Shown piece by piece: positions 23,937-34,200 of a DNA stretch of 51,181 nt. The stretch's first letter is position 1, and the number at the start of each line of letters is the position of its first letter. The position numbers and the translations under genes are program-made. Under the pieces are notes generated by a model. The model saw nothing but the letters and a program-made list of their open reading frames with translations. It was not told the DNA's origin and searched no databases. The DNA is from JBAXQQ01 sp037131695 (lineage in GTDB: Bacteria > Armatimonadota > Hebobacteria > CAIYQO01), in contig CAZWZF010000033.1 in NCBI GenBank assembly GCA_964638715.1, positions 1 through 51,181 on the forward strand, read 5' to 3'.

Positions 23937-26900
23937 TTACGGCTCCATTTCAGGCATTTTCAAGCCATACTTCTCAGCAACATCGGCGGCTTTCTTGCCG
24001 GATTCAGTATTCTTGCTGTCTCTTACTAATTGATTCAATGCGTTCTGAGCAGCCTGTACGTTTTTCAGGTTCATACTGCAATGAATAATTTGCAGGGTTG
24101 CCATAGAATACCATGGTTCGAATGTTGTTGATTTCATCAGGTTTGGCATGATTACGATGTATTTATTTAATGCTTCAGTATAGTTGCCGTTATCAAAATA
24201 ATACTGCCCCAGGTAGTATTGTGCTTCAGGTGCATTATTCTTTGCACGATCACCCAGCTTGGTGTTTTGTGATGAATATTTATCGCAAATATCCAACGCT
24301 TTTTCCAGGTCAGTCTTTGCTTCTGCCATCTTGCCCAACAAAGCACTGCGGCCGGCACCGGTGGCAGCATCAATCATATATGGCCCGGTTGGGAACTTGT
24401 CCATATAATTCAAGTATGCTAATCGTGCCTGCACAGCTTTATCTTTTCCCTGTTTCTCTAATGCCTGTGCCAGCCAGAATAAAGTTTCTGAATAGTTGTC
24501 GCTGGTTGGAGCAGTTCGAGACATCAGGTCGGCAGCGATTGCCAATGAATCAGCCGCTTTGTCATACTGTTTTTCAAACAAGGCGCAAATGCCATGCTTA
24601 TAAGCTATAATCGGATATAACTCGGCAACCTTGGATGTTTTATCAACTTCAGTTACTTTATCTAATGCCAGTTTCAGGTAGCGCATGGCATCATCAGTCT
24701 TCTTGTGGTCGTCAGACAGCCAGTATTCGCCGACTCGATACAGCGAATCTACCGCCAGCGGGTCTTTCGAGAAGTCATTGGAAACTGCCAGGAATTGGGT
24801 GTTGGATAACGCGTCAAACTTGGTGCGTTCATCAGCATCTTTCGCCGGCATTTTGCGATAAGCCCATGCAATTTCATAAGCGGCCTGTGCGCCCATTTTG
24901 TGGGTAGCAGGTACGTTTTTGAAAGCAGCGATGGCGCCAGTGAAATCGCCGGTTTCAACCAGGTTGATGCCCAGGCGGAAGAACGCTTCGGCGACGCGGT
25001 TATTGTCATCCGGGTAATTCTCAACGATTTTGCGGTAAATATCGGCAGCGCCTTTGCGGTCGCCTTTATTCTCGGTTACCCATGCCGCGCCCATCAGAGC
25101 AAGCGGAACAAGGTCAGTCTTTGGACATTCTGTAACTACGCGGTTGTAGGTATCAACAGCTTTATCATTCATACCGTTGTTGACATAAGCCTCAGCCAGA
25201 TACATCAATCTTTCGGCTTTTTCTTTAACTTTCTCGGTCTCGGTTGATGTGGTAGGCAATGCCAGTCCATCAAGAGCCTGTGCGGATGCCAGGGCTTCTT
25301 TGTAATTCTTAGTATCAAGATAAGCCAGGGTCAGACCGCGTTGTGCGTAAGCGCGCAGATCAGGAGTGGTAGCTTTGTCTAAAGCCTGTTTATAATAAGG
25401 AATCGCTTTGTCAGGATTATTCATTTTCTGGTTTGATGCGCCAGCCAGGTATGATGCCTGAACGTAGATGTCGCCGGTCGGGTTGTCGGCAAGAATTTTC
25501 TTGGCGGCATCCAGGGCGTCAGTGTATTTGCCATTTTTATAATAATCGCGAGCAACCTGCAATGTTGCATTCCAGGTAACATTGCCCATCGGCAGGCTGC
25601 CTAACAATGCTGTGATATCTGCTGACGGCATGGTGCGGGTTAAGCGCAGGATGCCTCTTTCCGACTCGCCATTGATATCGGTCAGGTCGCGGCGTTCCTT
25701 ATCAGACCACTTTGCGACAACTGGACTGTTGGCAGGATATTTTTTGCTGATTTCATTAAAAGCAACAACGGCCTTGGTGCGCATATCGGCATTACCGGCA
25801 TTTGCCAGGTCTTCATAACTGAATGCGATAAGCAGCATAGCGCGGGGAATCAGCGGATTTTCTGCATTTGCAATAGCGATGAATTTCTGGAATGAATCAA
25901 TCGCTTTGGGAAGATCAGTTTTAGCTGTAGCGGTTAAGGAATTGTCCTTATTATGTGCCTGTTGGAATGTTGCGTGTCCGCGCCAGTAAAATCCCTGTTG
26001 AGCCAGGTCATTCATTTTCTGAGTGTTGGCGGCATTGGCAACGTTGTTGTATTCATCTGCGGATGCGGCGTATTTCAAACCATTATATAATGCGTGTCCG
26101 TATTGCAGACGGGCTTCAATCGCCTGGCGGGATGCCGCATCCAGACTGCCTAATACAGTGGTGTATGCGGCGGCGGAATCATCGTATTTTTTCATTTCAA
26201 ACAGAGTCTGCGCCAGGTTTAATTTGGCTTGAATCTGTGAAGATTTGCTTGCGCGAGTATCAGTCTGCAGAGCGGTGAAATATTTAACTGATTTATCATA
26301 ATCGGCATTTTGTGCTGCCGGGTCGGCGGTGATGCGGGCGCGTGATGCATAAGCCATCCCCAGCCATAACTTGGCACCGGCATACAGGTCATCAGTCACC
26401 TTTACATTTTTCGCTACTGCTTCCAGGTCGGCAATCGCTTCATTATACATTTCCAGGCGCATTTCAATATCGCCCAGTGAATATAACGCCCATGGCACTA
26501 ACGGGTCATCTGCCTTGATAATGGTAACACGACGGTAATCAGCAATAGCGCCACGCAGTAATTTCTCATCATCGCCAGCCAACTGGTAACTGCATTCTGC
26601 CAGCCAGTATTGTGAATTAACATTCAAACCATTGTCGTCGCTGTTGCGTTTCAGGCTGTTCTGATATGCTTTGCGGGCTTCATCATAGGTTCCCTGACTG
26701 CGGTATGTTTCGCCAATCTGGAAATATGTCTCGGCGACTAATTTATTAAATTCAGGCGTGACTGCCTTGGCAATAACCAGATTGTATGCGGTACGCGCCT
26801 TGTCAAACTGGCTTTGTCTTGCCATACAACGGCCCAGCCAGTAATTAGCTTCATTCACCGACGGGTCGGTTGGATATGTTTTAATTAATCCCTGCAGGGT

Positions 26901-27050
26901 GTCGATAGCCTGAGTATCCAGATTCAAATCATAGAATTTTCGAGCCTGCTCTAAAGTTTTTGAAGGGGTGGCAGCAGCAAAAGACGGCATGGCCATCATC
27001 ACTGCCAGTACGGCGAATAATAAAATTCGCACAATATTCTGTTTATACAT
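23937..27050 (-). CDS. Large exported tetratricopeptide-repeat protein
   Basis: Starting at the ATG ending at 27050, which has a perfect GGAGG 6 bases upstream, the protein is 1037 aa. An upstream ATG at 27119 has no ribosome site. A signal peptide (about 5-25, ending MAMPSFAAA) is followed almost entirely by TPR-like helix pairs. Typical repeats are ANYWLGRCMARQSQFDKARTAY, cut here as ANYWLGRCMARQ, then ETYFQIGETYRSQGTYDEAR, YWLGRC-type A helices and AQYYLGQYYFDNGNYTEALN near the C-terminus. It is probably periplasmic or outer-membrane associated, acting as a protein-protein scaffold like the much smaller YbgF/BamD-type TPR proteins. No catalytic domain is visible. It is monocistronic. Confidence 0.88.
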   Translation of the reverse strand: MYKQNIVRILLFAVLAVMMAMPSFAAATPSKTLEQARKFYDLNLDTQAIDTLQGLIKTYPTDPSVNEANYWLGRCMARQSQFDKARTAYNLVIAKAVTPEFNKLVAETYFQIGETYRSQGTYDEARKAYQNSLKRNSDDNGLNVNSQYWLAECSYQLAGDDEKLLRGAIADYRRVTIIKADDPLVPWALYSLGDIEMRLEMYNEAIADLEAVAKNVKVTDDLYAGAKLWLGMAYASRARITADPAAQNADYDKSVKYFTALQTDTRASKSSQIQAKLNLAQTLFEMKKYDDSAAAYTTVLGSLDAASRQAIEARLQYGHALYNGLKYAASADEYNNVANAANTQKMNDLAQQGFYWRGHATFQQAHNKDNSLTATAKTDLPKAIDSFQKFIAIANAENPLIPRAMLLIAFSYEDLANAGNADMRTKAVVAFNEISKKYPANSPVVAKWSDKERRDLTDINGESERGILRLTRTMPSADITALLGSLPMGNVTWNATLQVARDYYKNGKYTDALDAAKKILADNPTGDIYVQASYLAGASNQKMNNPDKAIPYYKQALDKATTPDLRAYAQRGLTLAYLDTKNYKEALASAQALDGLALPTTSTETEKVKEKAERLMYLAEAYVNNGMNDKAVDTYNRVVTECPKTDLVPLALMGAAWVTENKGDRKGAADIYRKIVENYPDDNNRVAEAFFRLGINLVETGDFTGAIAAFKNVPATHKMGAQAAYEIAWAYRKMPAKDADERTKFDALSNTQFLAVSNDFSKDPLAVDSLYRVGEYWLSDDHKKTDDAMRYLKLALDKVTEVDKTSKVAELYPIIAYKHGICALFEKQYDKAADSLAIAADLMSRTAPTSDNYSETLFWLAQALEKQGKDKAVQARLAYLNYMDKFPTGPYMIDAATGAGRSALLGKMAEAKTDLEKALDICDKYSSQNTKLGDRAKNNAPEAQYYLGQYYFDNGNYTEALNKYIVIMPNLMKSTTFEPWYSMATLQIIHCSMNLKNVQAAQNALNQLVRDSKNTESGKKAADVAEKYGLKMPEMEP

Positions 27051-27360
27051 CAGTATCCTCCGGTTTAGCCGCGCATTGCAAAAGATTAGGGAGAAACGCA
27101 GCATTGCCATTATGCGCATATTGTATCATCATTTTAACAAATAGCACAGAGGGGGAAAAGGTGGCAATATTTCATCTTTTGCAAATAGAATATTTTAACC
27201 ACGAAATACACGAAAAGCACGAAAAAAATAAAATTTCACTCATCCCCCGAGAGGTGGCCAGAGCGTCCCGCTCAGAAAAAGAATGAACCGGGTGTAAATT
27301 TCAATACACGCGTCACCGAGACGGTGACGCCACATTTTCACTTTTCTCTCTTCATAAGAT
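27051..27360. other. Gene-free interval with a REP palindrome
   Basis: No supported gene. It contains the TPR gene's ribosome site, a CACGAAA-type repeat run near 27200-27230, and the palindrome CGTCACCG-AGA-CGGTGACG (27311-27329). That palindrome shares CGGTGACGCCACA with the repeat at 20867. Confidence 0.55.
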
Positions 27361-28788
27361 TTACGGAGTAAAATACTCAATTCCCAACAAGGCGCAAACT
27401 TCACCTATTTCGCGGGTTATATCGCGCATGGCGACAGCGAGATGATGCGGGAAACCGTGTTGTAAAATCAGACCATTGAGAGATTTGTATTCTTTCACCA
27501 GCACATCAGATGCGCTGTATAGTTTATGCTGCGCGGTATCAGGGCTGCTTTCACCGGTGAAACCGAGGATTTTCAATTTGCCTTCCATCGTCTGGGTAAT
27601 GGCGATGCCGGTTTTTGGCCCATATTGGAATTGTCCGATTAGTGCCGGGGCATGGTCTGGCGAACCACCCTGACGATCGGGTGATTTATACGCGATTGCC
27701 TCGCCATCACCCATCAAACCAGCAATGCCGACGCCGCAATGCCCCAATTCGACACAGGAACTGCGACCGGTGTAATTCACAAAATCAAGACATGCGGCGG
27801 GTTTACCGGTAATTTGCGCCGCCAGGCTTTGCATCACCAGGGTCGGTACGTCTGATTCGCAAGAAGCAGCCCAGACATCACCTTTTGTCATCAGCCAGGT
27901 CATCGGAAAACAAGCGGCAATTTCCAACTCCGGCCAGCATTTTACCGCAACCGAGGTAAAACCATTTGCCTGAATGTGCGCTTTGAAAGAATGATACAAT
28001 CGCGCACCTTTTTCCAAATGCCCTTCACTAATCTGACAAACGCGACCTGTAGTCATTTCCTGCATTGTCGCTTTTACATCAGCATCATTAAATGTTACCT
28101 TGCCATTATAGCCATCTGCAATGCCTGATTTATAGGTATCCATCAATGCCAGCAAATCGACATTTTCCTGTTTGCTGCCAAAGGTGCGCAAATACAGGAA
28201 CTGGTCCATCGTTGCAGAATGAAAACCACCGGGAGCATCGCCAAACCGTCCGATGAAATCTTTGCGCAATGCGCCTACTGCGCGGTAAACAGTCAACAGC
28301 ATCTGCAATTCATCACGGTACTCTTCACTGGCGGGGTCGCCGGGCAATGGTCGAAAATATCTGCCAATCCGCTGTGCTACGTAATTATTCATCACCACAC
28401 CGCACCAGGCATTGGTAGTCCACTCGCGATCGCCCAGTTCTGCCTCGTAATCCGCGCTGATAATTATCGGGGTATGGCTAAGGTTGGGATGTGTCGCAAA
28501 GGTGGGAAATACATGACCGTTGGGAAACGCGCTGTTATATATGATGACTACATCAACCATTTTTGCCGCAAAATCATCAGCAATCTTCGCTGCTTCGTGT
28601 GGTCCAAAAATACGCGATACCAGCACCGATTCAGCGTGAATAGCACCGTCAGCCTTCAACTGTTCAAACAAAGCAGTGAACTTTTTCTCTGCCAACTCCT
28701 TACCCGGAGTGCTGAACGCGCCGATGGCATTATATAACGCACCAACTTTAGGAGCAGTCTGACGACTGTAAGTTATAGGATAGCTCAT
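27361..28788 (-). CDS. L-fucose/L-arabinose isomerase-family protein
   Basis: A 475-aa cytoplasmic protein resembling the fucose isomerase family of aldose-ketose isomerases. Signatures include DVVIIYNSAFPNGHVFPTFA, the glutamate- and aspartate-bearing CWPELEIAACFPMTWL, and CESDVPTLVMQSL. HCGVGIAGLMGDGEAI and LILQHGFPHHLAVAM toward the C-terminus also fit; the histidine in GFPHH is a plausible metal ligand. The length (about 475) is shorter than classical FucI (about 590) but usual for the wider family. AAGGTG lies before the ATG. It sits next to a secreted esterase and an AraC regulator, which suggests sugar catabolism. The actual sugar cannot be read from sequence. Confidence 0.8.
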   Translation of the reverse strand: MSYPITYSRQTAPKVGALYNAIGAFSTPGKELAEKKFTALFEQLKADGAIHAESVLVSRIFGPHEAAKIADDFAAKMVDVVIIYNSAFPNGHVFPTFATHPNLSHTPIIISADYEAELGDREWTTNAWCGVVMNNYVAQRIGRYFRPLPGDPASEEYRDELQMLLTVYRAVGALRKDFIGRFGDAPGGFHSATMDQFLYLRTFGSKQENVDLLALMDTYKSGIADGYNGKVTFNDADVKATMQEMTTGRVCQISEGHLEKGARLYHSFKAHIQANGFTSVAVKCWPELEIAACFPMTWLMTKGDVWAASCESDVPTLVMQSLAAQITGKPAACLDFVNYTGRSSCVELGHCGVGIAGLMGDGEAIAYKSPDRQGGSPDHAPALIGQFQYGPKTGIAITQTMEGKLKILGFTGESSPDTAQHKLYSASDVLVKEYKSLNGLILQHGFPHHLAVAMRDITREIGEVCALLGIEYFTP

Positions 28789-28825
28789 AATATTTCACCT
28801 TTTTCATTTAACCGACCTCCCCCGA

Positions 28826-28842
28826 CCCCTCCAGAGGAGGGG
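28826..28842. repeat. CCCCTCC-AGA-GGAGGGG palindrome
   Basis: A 7-bp perfect stem with a 3-base loop. It is the same family as 20891-20907 (loop AAA) and related in core to 47350-47370. Confidence 0.6.
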
Positions 28843-28903
28843 AGTTATGAAGTGCCGATTTAATCTGAATTAATAATATTTCACAATTTGCCATTTGCCA
28901 TTT

Positions 28904-29806
28904 TCAATTCTTAATTTCATTTTCCTTCAGCCATTCAGCACATGCATCTTGCCAGGCTTTCCATTCCGGACCGTTGCCGCATCCCAGACCGTGTTCGCCG
29001 GTAGGGAGTTCCAGGAAAGTCGCTTTTACTTTATTTTTTATCAGCGCGTCATAGAACATCCGGCTGTTTTCGACGCTTACCATGCTGTCTTTCTTGGAAT
29101 GTGCCAGGAAAGCCGACGGGGTATCTGCTGTTACTTGTTTTTCGTTGGATACAAAATCAATCTCTGCCTGGGTTGGGTTCGGTCCCAACAGGGTGTTGCG
29201 AGAACCGGCGTGTCCCTTTTCACCCATGGTGATTACCGGGTAGATAAGTATCATAAAATCCGGTCGACAGCTTACCTGTTCAATCGGGTCAGTTGCTTTC
29301 GCGTTGCCGGCATCGTAATGTGTGCCAACGGTAGAGGCAACATGGCCGCCAGCGGAAAATCCCATGATGCCGATATGGTCTGGTTTTATCCCCAATTCTT
29401 TCGCATTTTTTCGCACTGTACGCATAGCGCGCTGGCCATCAAGCATTGGAGAAGGATGGCGATATGGCATTACACGATATTTCAGCACAATTCCGGCAAT
29501 TCCCATGCCATTAAGCCACTTCGCAATATCGCGTCCTTCGTAAGACATCATCAATCCGCCATATCCGCCGCCCGGACATACTACTACCGCGGTACCGGTC
29601 GCTTTTTCCGGCGCGGGCAAGTATACAATAATTTCGGGTTTATCTTCCGGTTTTTCGCCTTTTGCTCCCGGCGCGCCATCTGCCCACAGCAATAGCGTCT
29701 TGGGTTCATCAGCAGCATTTACCTGAGTGGTAAACAATACCGTTAATACCAGTAACGAGAACAACGTTAGCGGCAAATGATGAGTGAATTCTGTAAATAG
29801 ATTCAT
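28904..29806 (-). CDS. Secreted alpha/beta-hydrolase, acetyl-xylan esterase-like
   Basis: A 300-aa hydrolase with a signal peptide (about 9-31, ending QVNAA). The oxyanion motif VVVCPGGGYGGL (74-85) and nucleophile elbow GFSAGGH (149-155, Ser151) are plain. The likely acid is the Asp in AHSKKDSMV and the base is the His in PTGEHGLG. This arrangement fits BD-FAE/acetyl-xylan-esterase-like enzymes that deacylate plant polysaccharides. AAGGAA precedes the ATG. It is transcribed away from the AraC gene at 30317 across a repeat-rich 510-base divergent region and towards the sugar isomerase gene 115 bases downstream. Substrate preference is inferred. Confidence 0.85.
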   Translation of the reverse strand: MNLFTEFTHHLPLTLFSLLVLTVLFTTQVNAADEPKTLLLWADGAPGAKGEKPEDKPEIIVYLPAPEKATGTAVVVCPGGGYGGLMMSYEGRDIAKWLNGMGIAGIVLKYRVMPYRHPSPMLDGQRAMRTVRKNAKELGIKPDHIGIMGFSAGGHVASTVGTHYDAGNAKATDPIEQVSCRPDFMILIYPVITMGEKGHAGSRNTLLGPNPTQAEIDFVSNEKQVTADTPSAFLAHSKKDSMVSVENSRMFYDALIKNKVKATFLELPTGEHGLGCGNGPEWKAWQDACAEWLKENEIKN

Positions 29807-29986
29807 CTTGTTTCCTTGTTATTTATCTGACATTTATTCTATTAAATAGTTGCTTACAAATCAAACAAAATCGAACCGGCTTATTCAACAGAATTACCAC
29901 CCCATTTATCGATTAGTATAGATTGTAGTGTTTATAGATTGCTGGTGTCAATGAATAGTAAATAAATTTTTATGTTCTTTGTTTAT

Positions 29987-30211
29987 ACATCGATTAATAG
30001 GATTGAAAAGATTTAATATTTTTATCCATGTAAAATTGTAATGATATTTATTTGTAAACTTAAAAAGATTTTTCATTATTTGCAGCAAATTTAGACAAAA
30101 TTTAAATTGAATGTCGTAGAGACGCAAAATCTTGCGTCTCTACAATTTGAATATATATTTCATGATAATCCCTTAAGGCATTTTTATCTTTTCAATCCTA
30201 TTAATCGATGT
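29987..30211. repeat. 225-bp inverted-repeat element nesting a second palindrome
   Basis: Perfect 26-bp inverted ends, 29987-30012 and 30186-30211, begin ACATCGATTAATAGGATTGA on the left. They enclose an AT-rich interior that contains the GTAGAGACGC palindrome (30116-30143). The symmetry weakly extends outward (TTGTTT). It fills most of the gene-free divergent region between the esterase and the AraC regulator; I see no other feature there. Confidence 0.8.
30116..30143. repeat. Palindromic repeat, family GTAGAGACGC, copy 2
   Basis: GTAGAGACGCAA-AATC-TTGCGTCTCTAC. It is identical to 6072-6099 except for one loop base. It sits inside the larger inverted repeat. Confidence 0.75.
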
Positions 30212-30316
30212 AAAAAACAAAAAATCTATAAAAGGTGAACTCATATACTTGTTATCCGCTATATAGTTTTTCCGCTTTTTATGGTATATTTACGCCAACA
30301 ACTTTAGAAGCAGGCG

Positions 30317-31165
30317 ATGAACAATCACCAGATAAATGATATTTCAATACAAGAGATGCGATTTTTGTGCCGACGGATTACCATGGTATGCCCGGTATTT
30401 CGGTTACTGGGACGCAATGTGCACATAATAGATATCCATCCCGACATACTGCCGGCGCGCATGGGTACGGTTCCGCATATTCACGCATATTACGAAAGCC
30501 ACATCATTCTTAATGGCAGCAGCACCTATGACATTGGAAAGCCGCAGCGATTAGGCCCGGGAGCGGTATTGCTGCACGCACCGGCGTCACCCCACGGTTG
30601 GGCAGAAGCAGAAGAATCGTGGACCCGCATGCTGATATGGTTTAAGATGGATAATGAACTGCCGGTAAAAGGACCGCAAAATTGGCCCACCTGGTTAGTT
30701 ATGCTGGACGAATTGTATGCATTATTAATAGATTCCCGGGCAGAAAAACCCGGTTGGCGCGACCGGGTGATAGCGCGAATGTCGCTGATTTTGTCACAGA
30801 TTTTAACGCTGACAGAAAATACCCAGGTAGAAGAAGTGCCGCAACTGACCGAGGTGAACCTGATACGGGTGATAGACGAATACCTTGCCGACAACCTTTC
30901 GCATCAGATAAAGATTGAAGATATTGCGTACCTGGTAAATATGAAAACCCGCACCCTTTTTCGTATGTACCCATCCATCACCGGCGAAACCATCATGGAT
31001 CGGTTATTTAACCTGCGTATGAAACGCGCCGCCGAATTGCTGACCCAATCCGATATGCCGGTTTACGAAATAGGCAAGTCCGTAGGATTTCCCGACGCCT
31101 CGCATTTCTGCCGCCGATTCCGCACCTATTTTGGAACTACACCGGAAAGCTATAGAGATAGTTGA
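30317..31165 (+). CDS. AraC-family regulator with cupin-type sensor domain
   Basis: A 282-aa regulator. The N-terminal ~150 residues look like a cupin sugar-sensing fold: MGTVPHIHAYYESHIILNGS, then LGPGAVLLHAPASPHGWAEA. The C-terminal ~100 residues carry two helix-turn-helix motifs: IEDIAYLVNMKTRTLFRMYP and YEIGKSVGFPDASHFCRRFR, then TPESYRDS. This is the layout of carbon-source regulators. It stands divergently from the esterase and sugar isomerase and is their likely regulator. The ribosome site is weak (AGCAGG). A possible TATATT -10 lies at 30285-30290. Confidence 0.9.
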   Translation: MNNHQINDISIQEMRFLCRRITMVCPVFRLLGRNVHIIDIHPDILPARMGTVPHIHAYYESHIILNGSSTYDIGKPQRLGPGAVLLHAPASPHGWAEAEESWTRMLIWFKMDNELPVKGPQNWPTWLVMLDELYALLIDSRAEKPGWRDRVIARMSLILSQILTLTENTQVEEVPQLTEVNLIRVIDEYLADNLSHQIKIEDIAYLVNMKTRTLFRMYPSITGETIMDRLFNLRMKRAAELLTQSDMPVYEIGKSVGFPDASHFCRRFRTYFGTTPESYRDS

Positions 31166-31199
31166 TAGTGGACAGTGGACAGTTTTTGTTATAAACGAA

Positions 31200-31233
31200 A
31201 ATCCCCGTCATTAAAGATAAAATGACGGGGATT
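31200..31233. terminator. Bidirectional terminator between convergent genes
   Basis: A 13-bp perfect stem, AATCCCCGTCATT (31200-31212) and AATGACGGGGATT (31221-31233), has an 8-base loop. It sits between the convergent AraC gene and the 2120-aa gene, with moderately T-rich flanks on both sides. Confidence 0.85.
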
Positions 31234-31258
31234 GTTTAATTTTATAACCTATTATCGG

Positions 31259-34200
31259 CTACGGTCCGGGGGTGTTTGATACACAGCGGAAACCTATTGA
31301 GGTGTATATGGTAGTCGGCGAATTCTTAGTGCGGAAGGTGCAGCGGCTGTAGCCTTCGCCGTAGTTCGCCCAGGAACCGCCGCGTATTACCCGGTATGTT
31401 CCAGTAATTGGACCGGTTGGATCAGTCGCTGTTGCGGCCGTGTATACATCGTACCAGTCCGCGCACCACTGCCACACATTGCCGGCCATATCTTGCGCGC
31501 CCACCCAACTGTTGCCAGCGGGGAATGAACCAACCGGCCAGGTGCTTTTGCCGACAGAGGATGAGTTGGTATAGTTCGCAGATTTTGATGCGTCATATCC
31601 GTTGTAAAGGTCATTTGCGGTGGCAATACCGCCCCATGGATAATTTCTGCCATCGCTGCCGCGGGCGGCGTATTCCCATTGCGCCTCGGTGGGCAATTTC
31701 ACCCCGGCCCAATCGGCGTAAGCCTTTGCATCATTCCATGATACATTCACTATCGGATGCTGCTGCAATAACGGGTCGGACCAGCCGGTTTTGCCAGCCC
31801 AACTGTTATAACCGCTGGGGAATACCGGCAATGCCCGCGCGGTAGCGGTGCAGAATGCCCGGTATTGCGCCACAGTAACAACATTTTTATATATCCAGTA
31901 GCCTGACAGCGTTACCGGATGAGCGGGTGATTCAGTTGACGGACCGATGCCGGCAGCGCTACCCATGGTGAATGTGCCGGGAGTTACCCAGACCATCTTA
32001 GCCAAATCAACAGGACTTACTGATTTATCGTTAGCAACGATAAAGTTCGTTACTGCCGAAGTTAGCGTAGCGTCTGGAGTACTGCTGTTCAGGTCGCGTA
32101 CAACCACAGTCAATGGGATAGTTCCCACAGTATTGGGTATCCAGGTGAGGTTGTTGTCAGCAGTGAAATCGCGCAGGATAGTTTCACCCGCCATGAACTT
32201 GTATTGTACCGAAGCGCCGCCGGTGACGGTGGAATACAGCGTTACTGGAACTGCAAGCAATGCGGTTCCTGACGGTACTGTTATCAAGTTTACCGCAGTC
32301 AGAGCCGGTTTAACGGTTATGCTGACTACTGACGAAGTAACAACAGCGTTAGGGTCGATTGCATTAATATCTTTGGCTACCACTGTAATGTTATAGGTTT
32401 TAAGAACAGAAGTCGACAATGTGTAGGTATTGCTGGTGGCAAAGCTGCGCAGCAGGGAAGTGCCGCTCATGAACTTATATTGTACTGATGCACCGCCGGT
32501 GGCGGTGGCAGTAAAGGTCACGCTGCTTCCCAGCGCAACAGTATTAGCCGGTGACGAAGTCAATGCTGTTGCGGTTAATGGCGCATTGACGGTTAAGTAT
32601 ACATTTGGCGAGGTAACGGTCGCGGTGGGATTCGCTCCCATGGCATCGCGGGCTATTACGGTAATCGGATACGTCTTTAATGCTAACGGCATCCAGGTGC
32701 AGGTATTGCTGGCAGCGAAATCGCGGATAAGGGTGGTACCGGACATGAACTTATACTGCAGCGATATTCCGCCAGTTCCGGCTGCGGTTAATGTGACCGA
32801 CGAACCATATATCAGCGAACCGGTTGGGGATGTCGCCAGGCTGACCGCAGACAGTGCCGCGTTTACTGTTATATTCACCGCTGGCGAAGTGACGGTAGCA
32901 GCGGGGTCAATACCCGTTGCATCCTGGGCAACCACAGTTATGCTGTAAGTTTTTACACTGGTGGGTGTGAATGTGTAAGTATTGCTGCTGGCAAAACTGC
33001 GCAGCAGGGAAGTGCCGCTCATGAACTTATATTGTACCGACGCGCCGCCGGTGGCGGCAGCGGTTATAGTTACCGGACTGCCCACTAATACAACGCTGGT
33101 TGATGATGTTGCAGTTACTGCTGACAATGTCGGTTTTATGATATAGCTTTGGCTGTTGTATACAACGGTGCCATTGGCATCTTTGGCAACTGCTGTTAAC
33201 TGGTATGTTCCAACTGTTTGCGGATTCCATACGAAATAGCTTTTTGTTGAAAAGTCCTGCAATACTGCCTGATCATTCATGAACTTGAATTGTACCGTTG
33301 TGCCGCCAACTGCGGTAGCACCCATGATGACAGGCTTGCCTATCACGCATTGTACGGCGGGTGAGAATGTCAGCGATACGCTGGAAAGCAGGACGGCGAA
33401 TGAATCTTTGCTGGTGCTCTTGCCAGGCGGAGTAGTGATTGATATCGGTCCGCTTGCCGCACCGGCAGGAATCGTCATGGTGATACTGGTATCGTTCACC
33501 AGGGTAAATACAGCGGATGCAGTGCCGATGGATACCGCGCTGGCATTGGTGAAATCTTTACCGGTTATGGTGACCACTGTTCCCGGGACACCGCTGGTTG
33601 GCGAGAAGCTGCTGATGGTTGGTAATGAGATAGCAGTAAAGGTCGCCTGTACAGTATGATTGGCGGTGATATTGCTCAGTTTATATGTCAATCCGCCATC
33701 CTGTACTTTTGCGGAATCTACGTACCAGGCGGTGATGTGATAGCCGGTATTCTCCGTGGCGGTGAAAACAAGTTCATTGCCATAGCTGATGCTGTTGTCG
33801 CCGGTTGGCGATATGGTGCCGCCGGTACCCGCGGAAGCGGTTACCAGGTAGGGCAGCGTTACCGCGATTACGTTTGAATACGCGCCGCCGCCGGTGGCAT
33901 TTACCGCTTTTACACGGTAAAAATATTGGTTTGTATTCGCCAATCCGGTAATGGTTTTGTTTAACGCGGTGACATCAGTATAGGTCGCCGCGATATTGGT
34001 GAATCCGGTATTGGTGGCGATATCCAGGGTATAGGTCAGCGGTATAGTGCCGCCGGTTGTTGGTGCAGTCCAGCCGGTGATAAAGCCAGCGGGATTGATT
34101 GACGAAGCGGCGATGGCAGTTGGTGCTGTCGGTAAGGTGATAAATGTCGCGTCGCTGGTGTAGCTGATACCTGCGCTGTTGACTGCAAAACCACGGTAAT

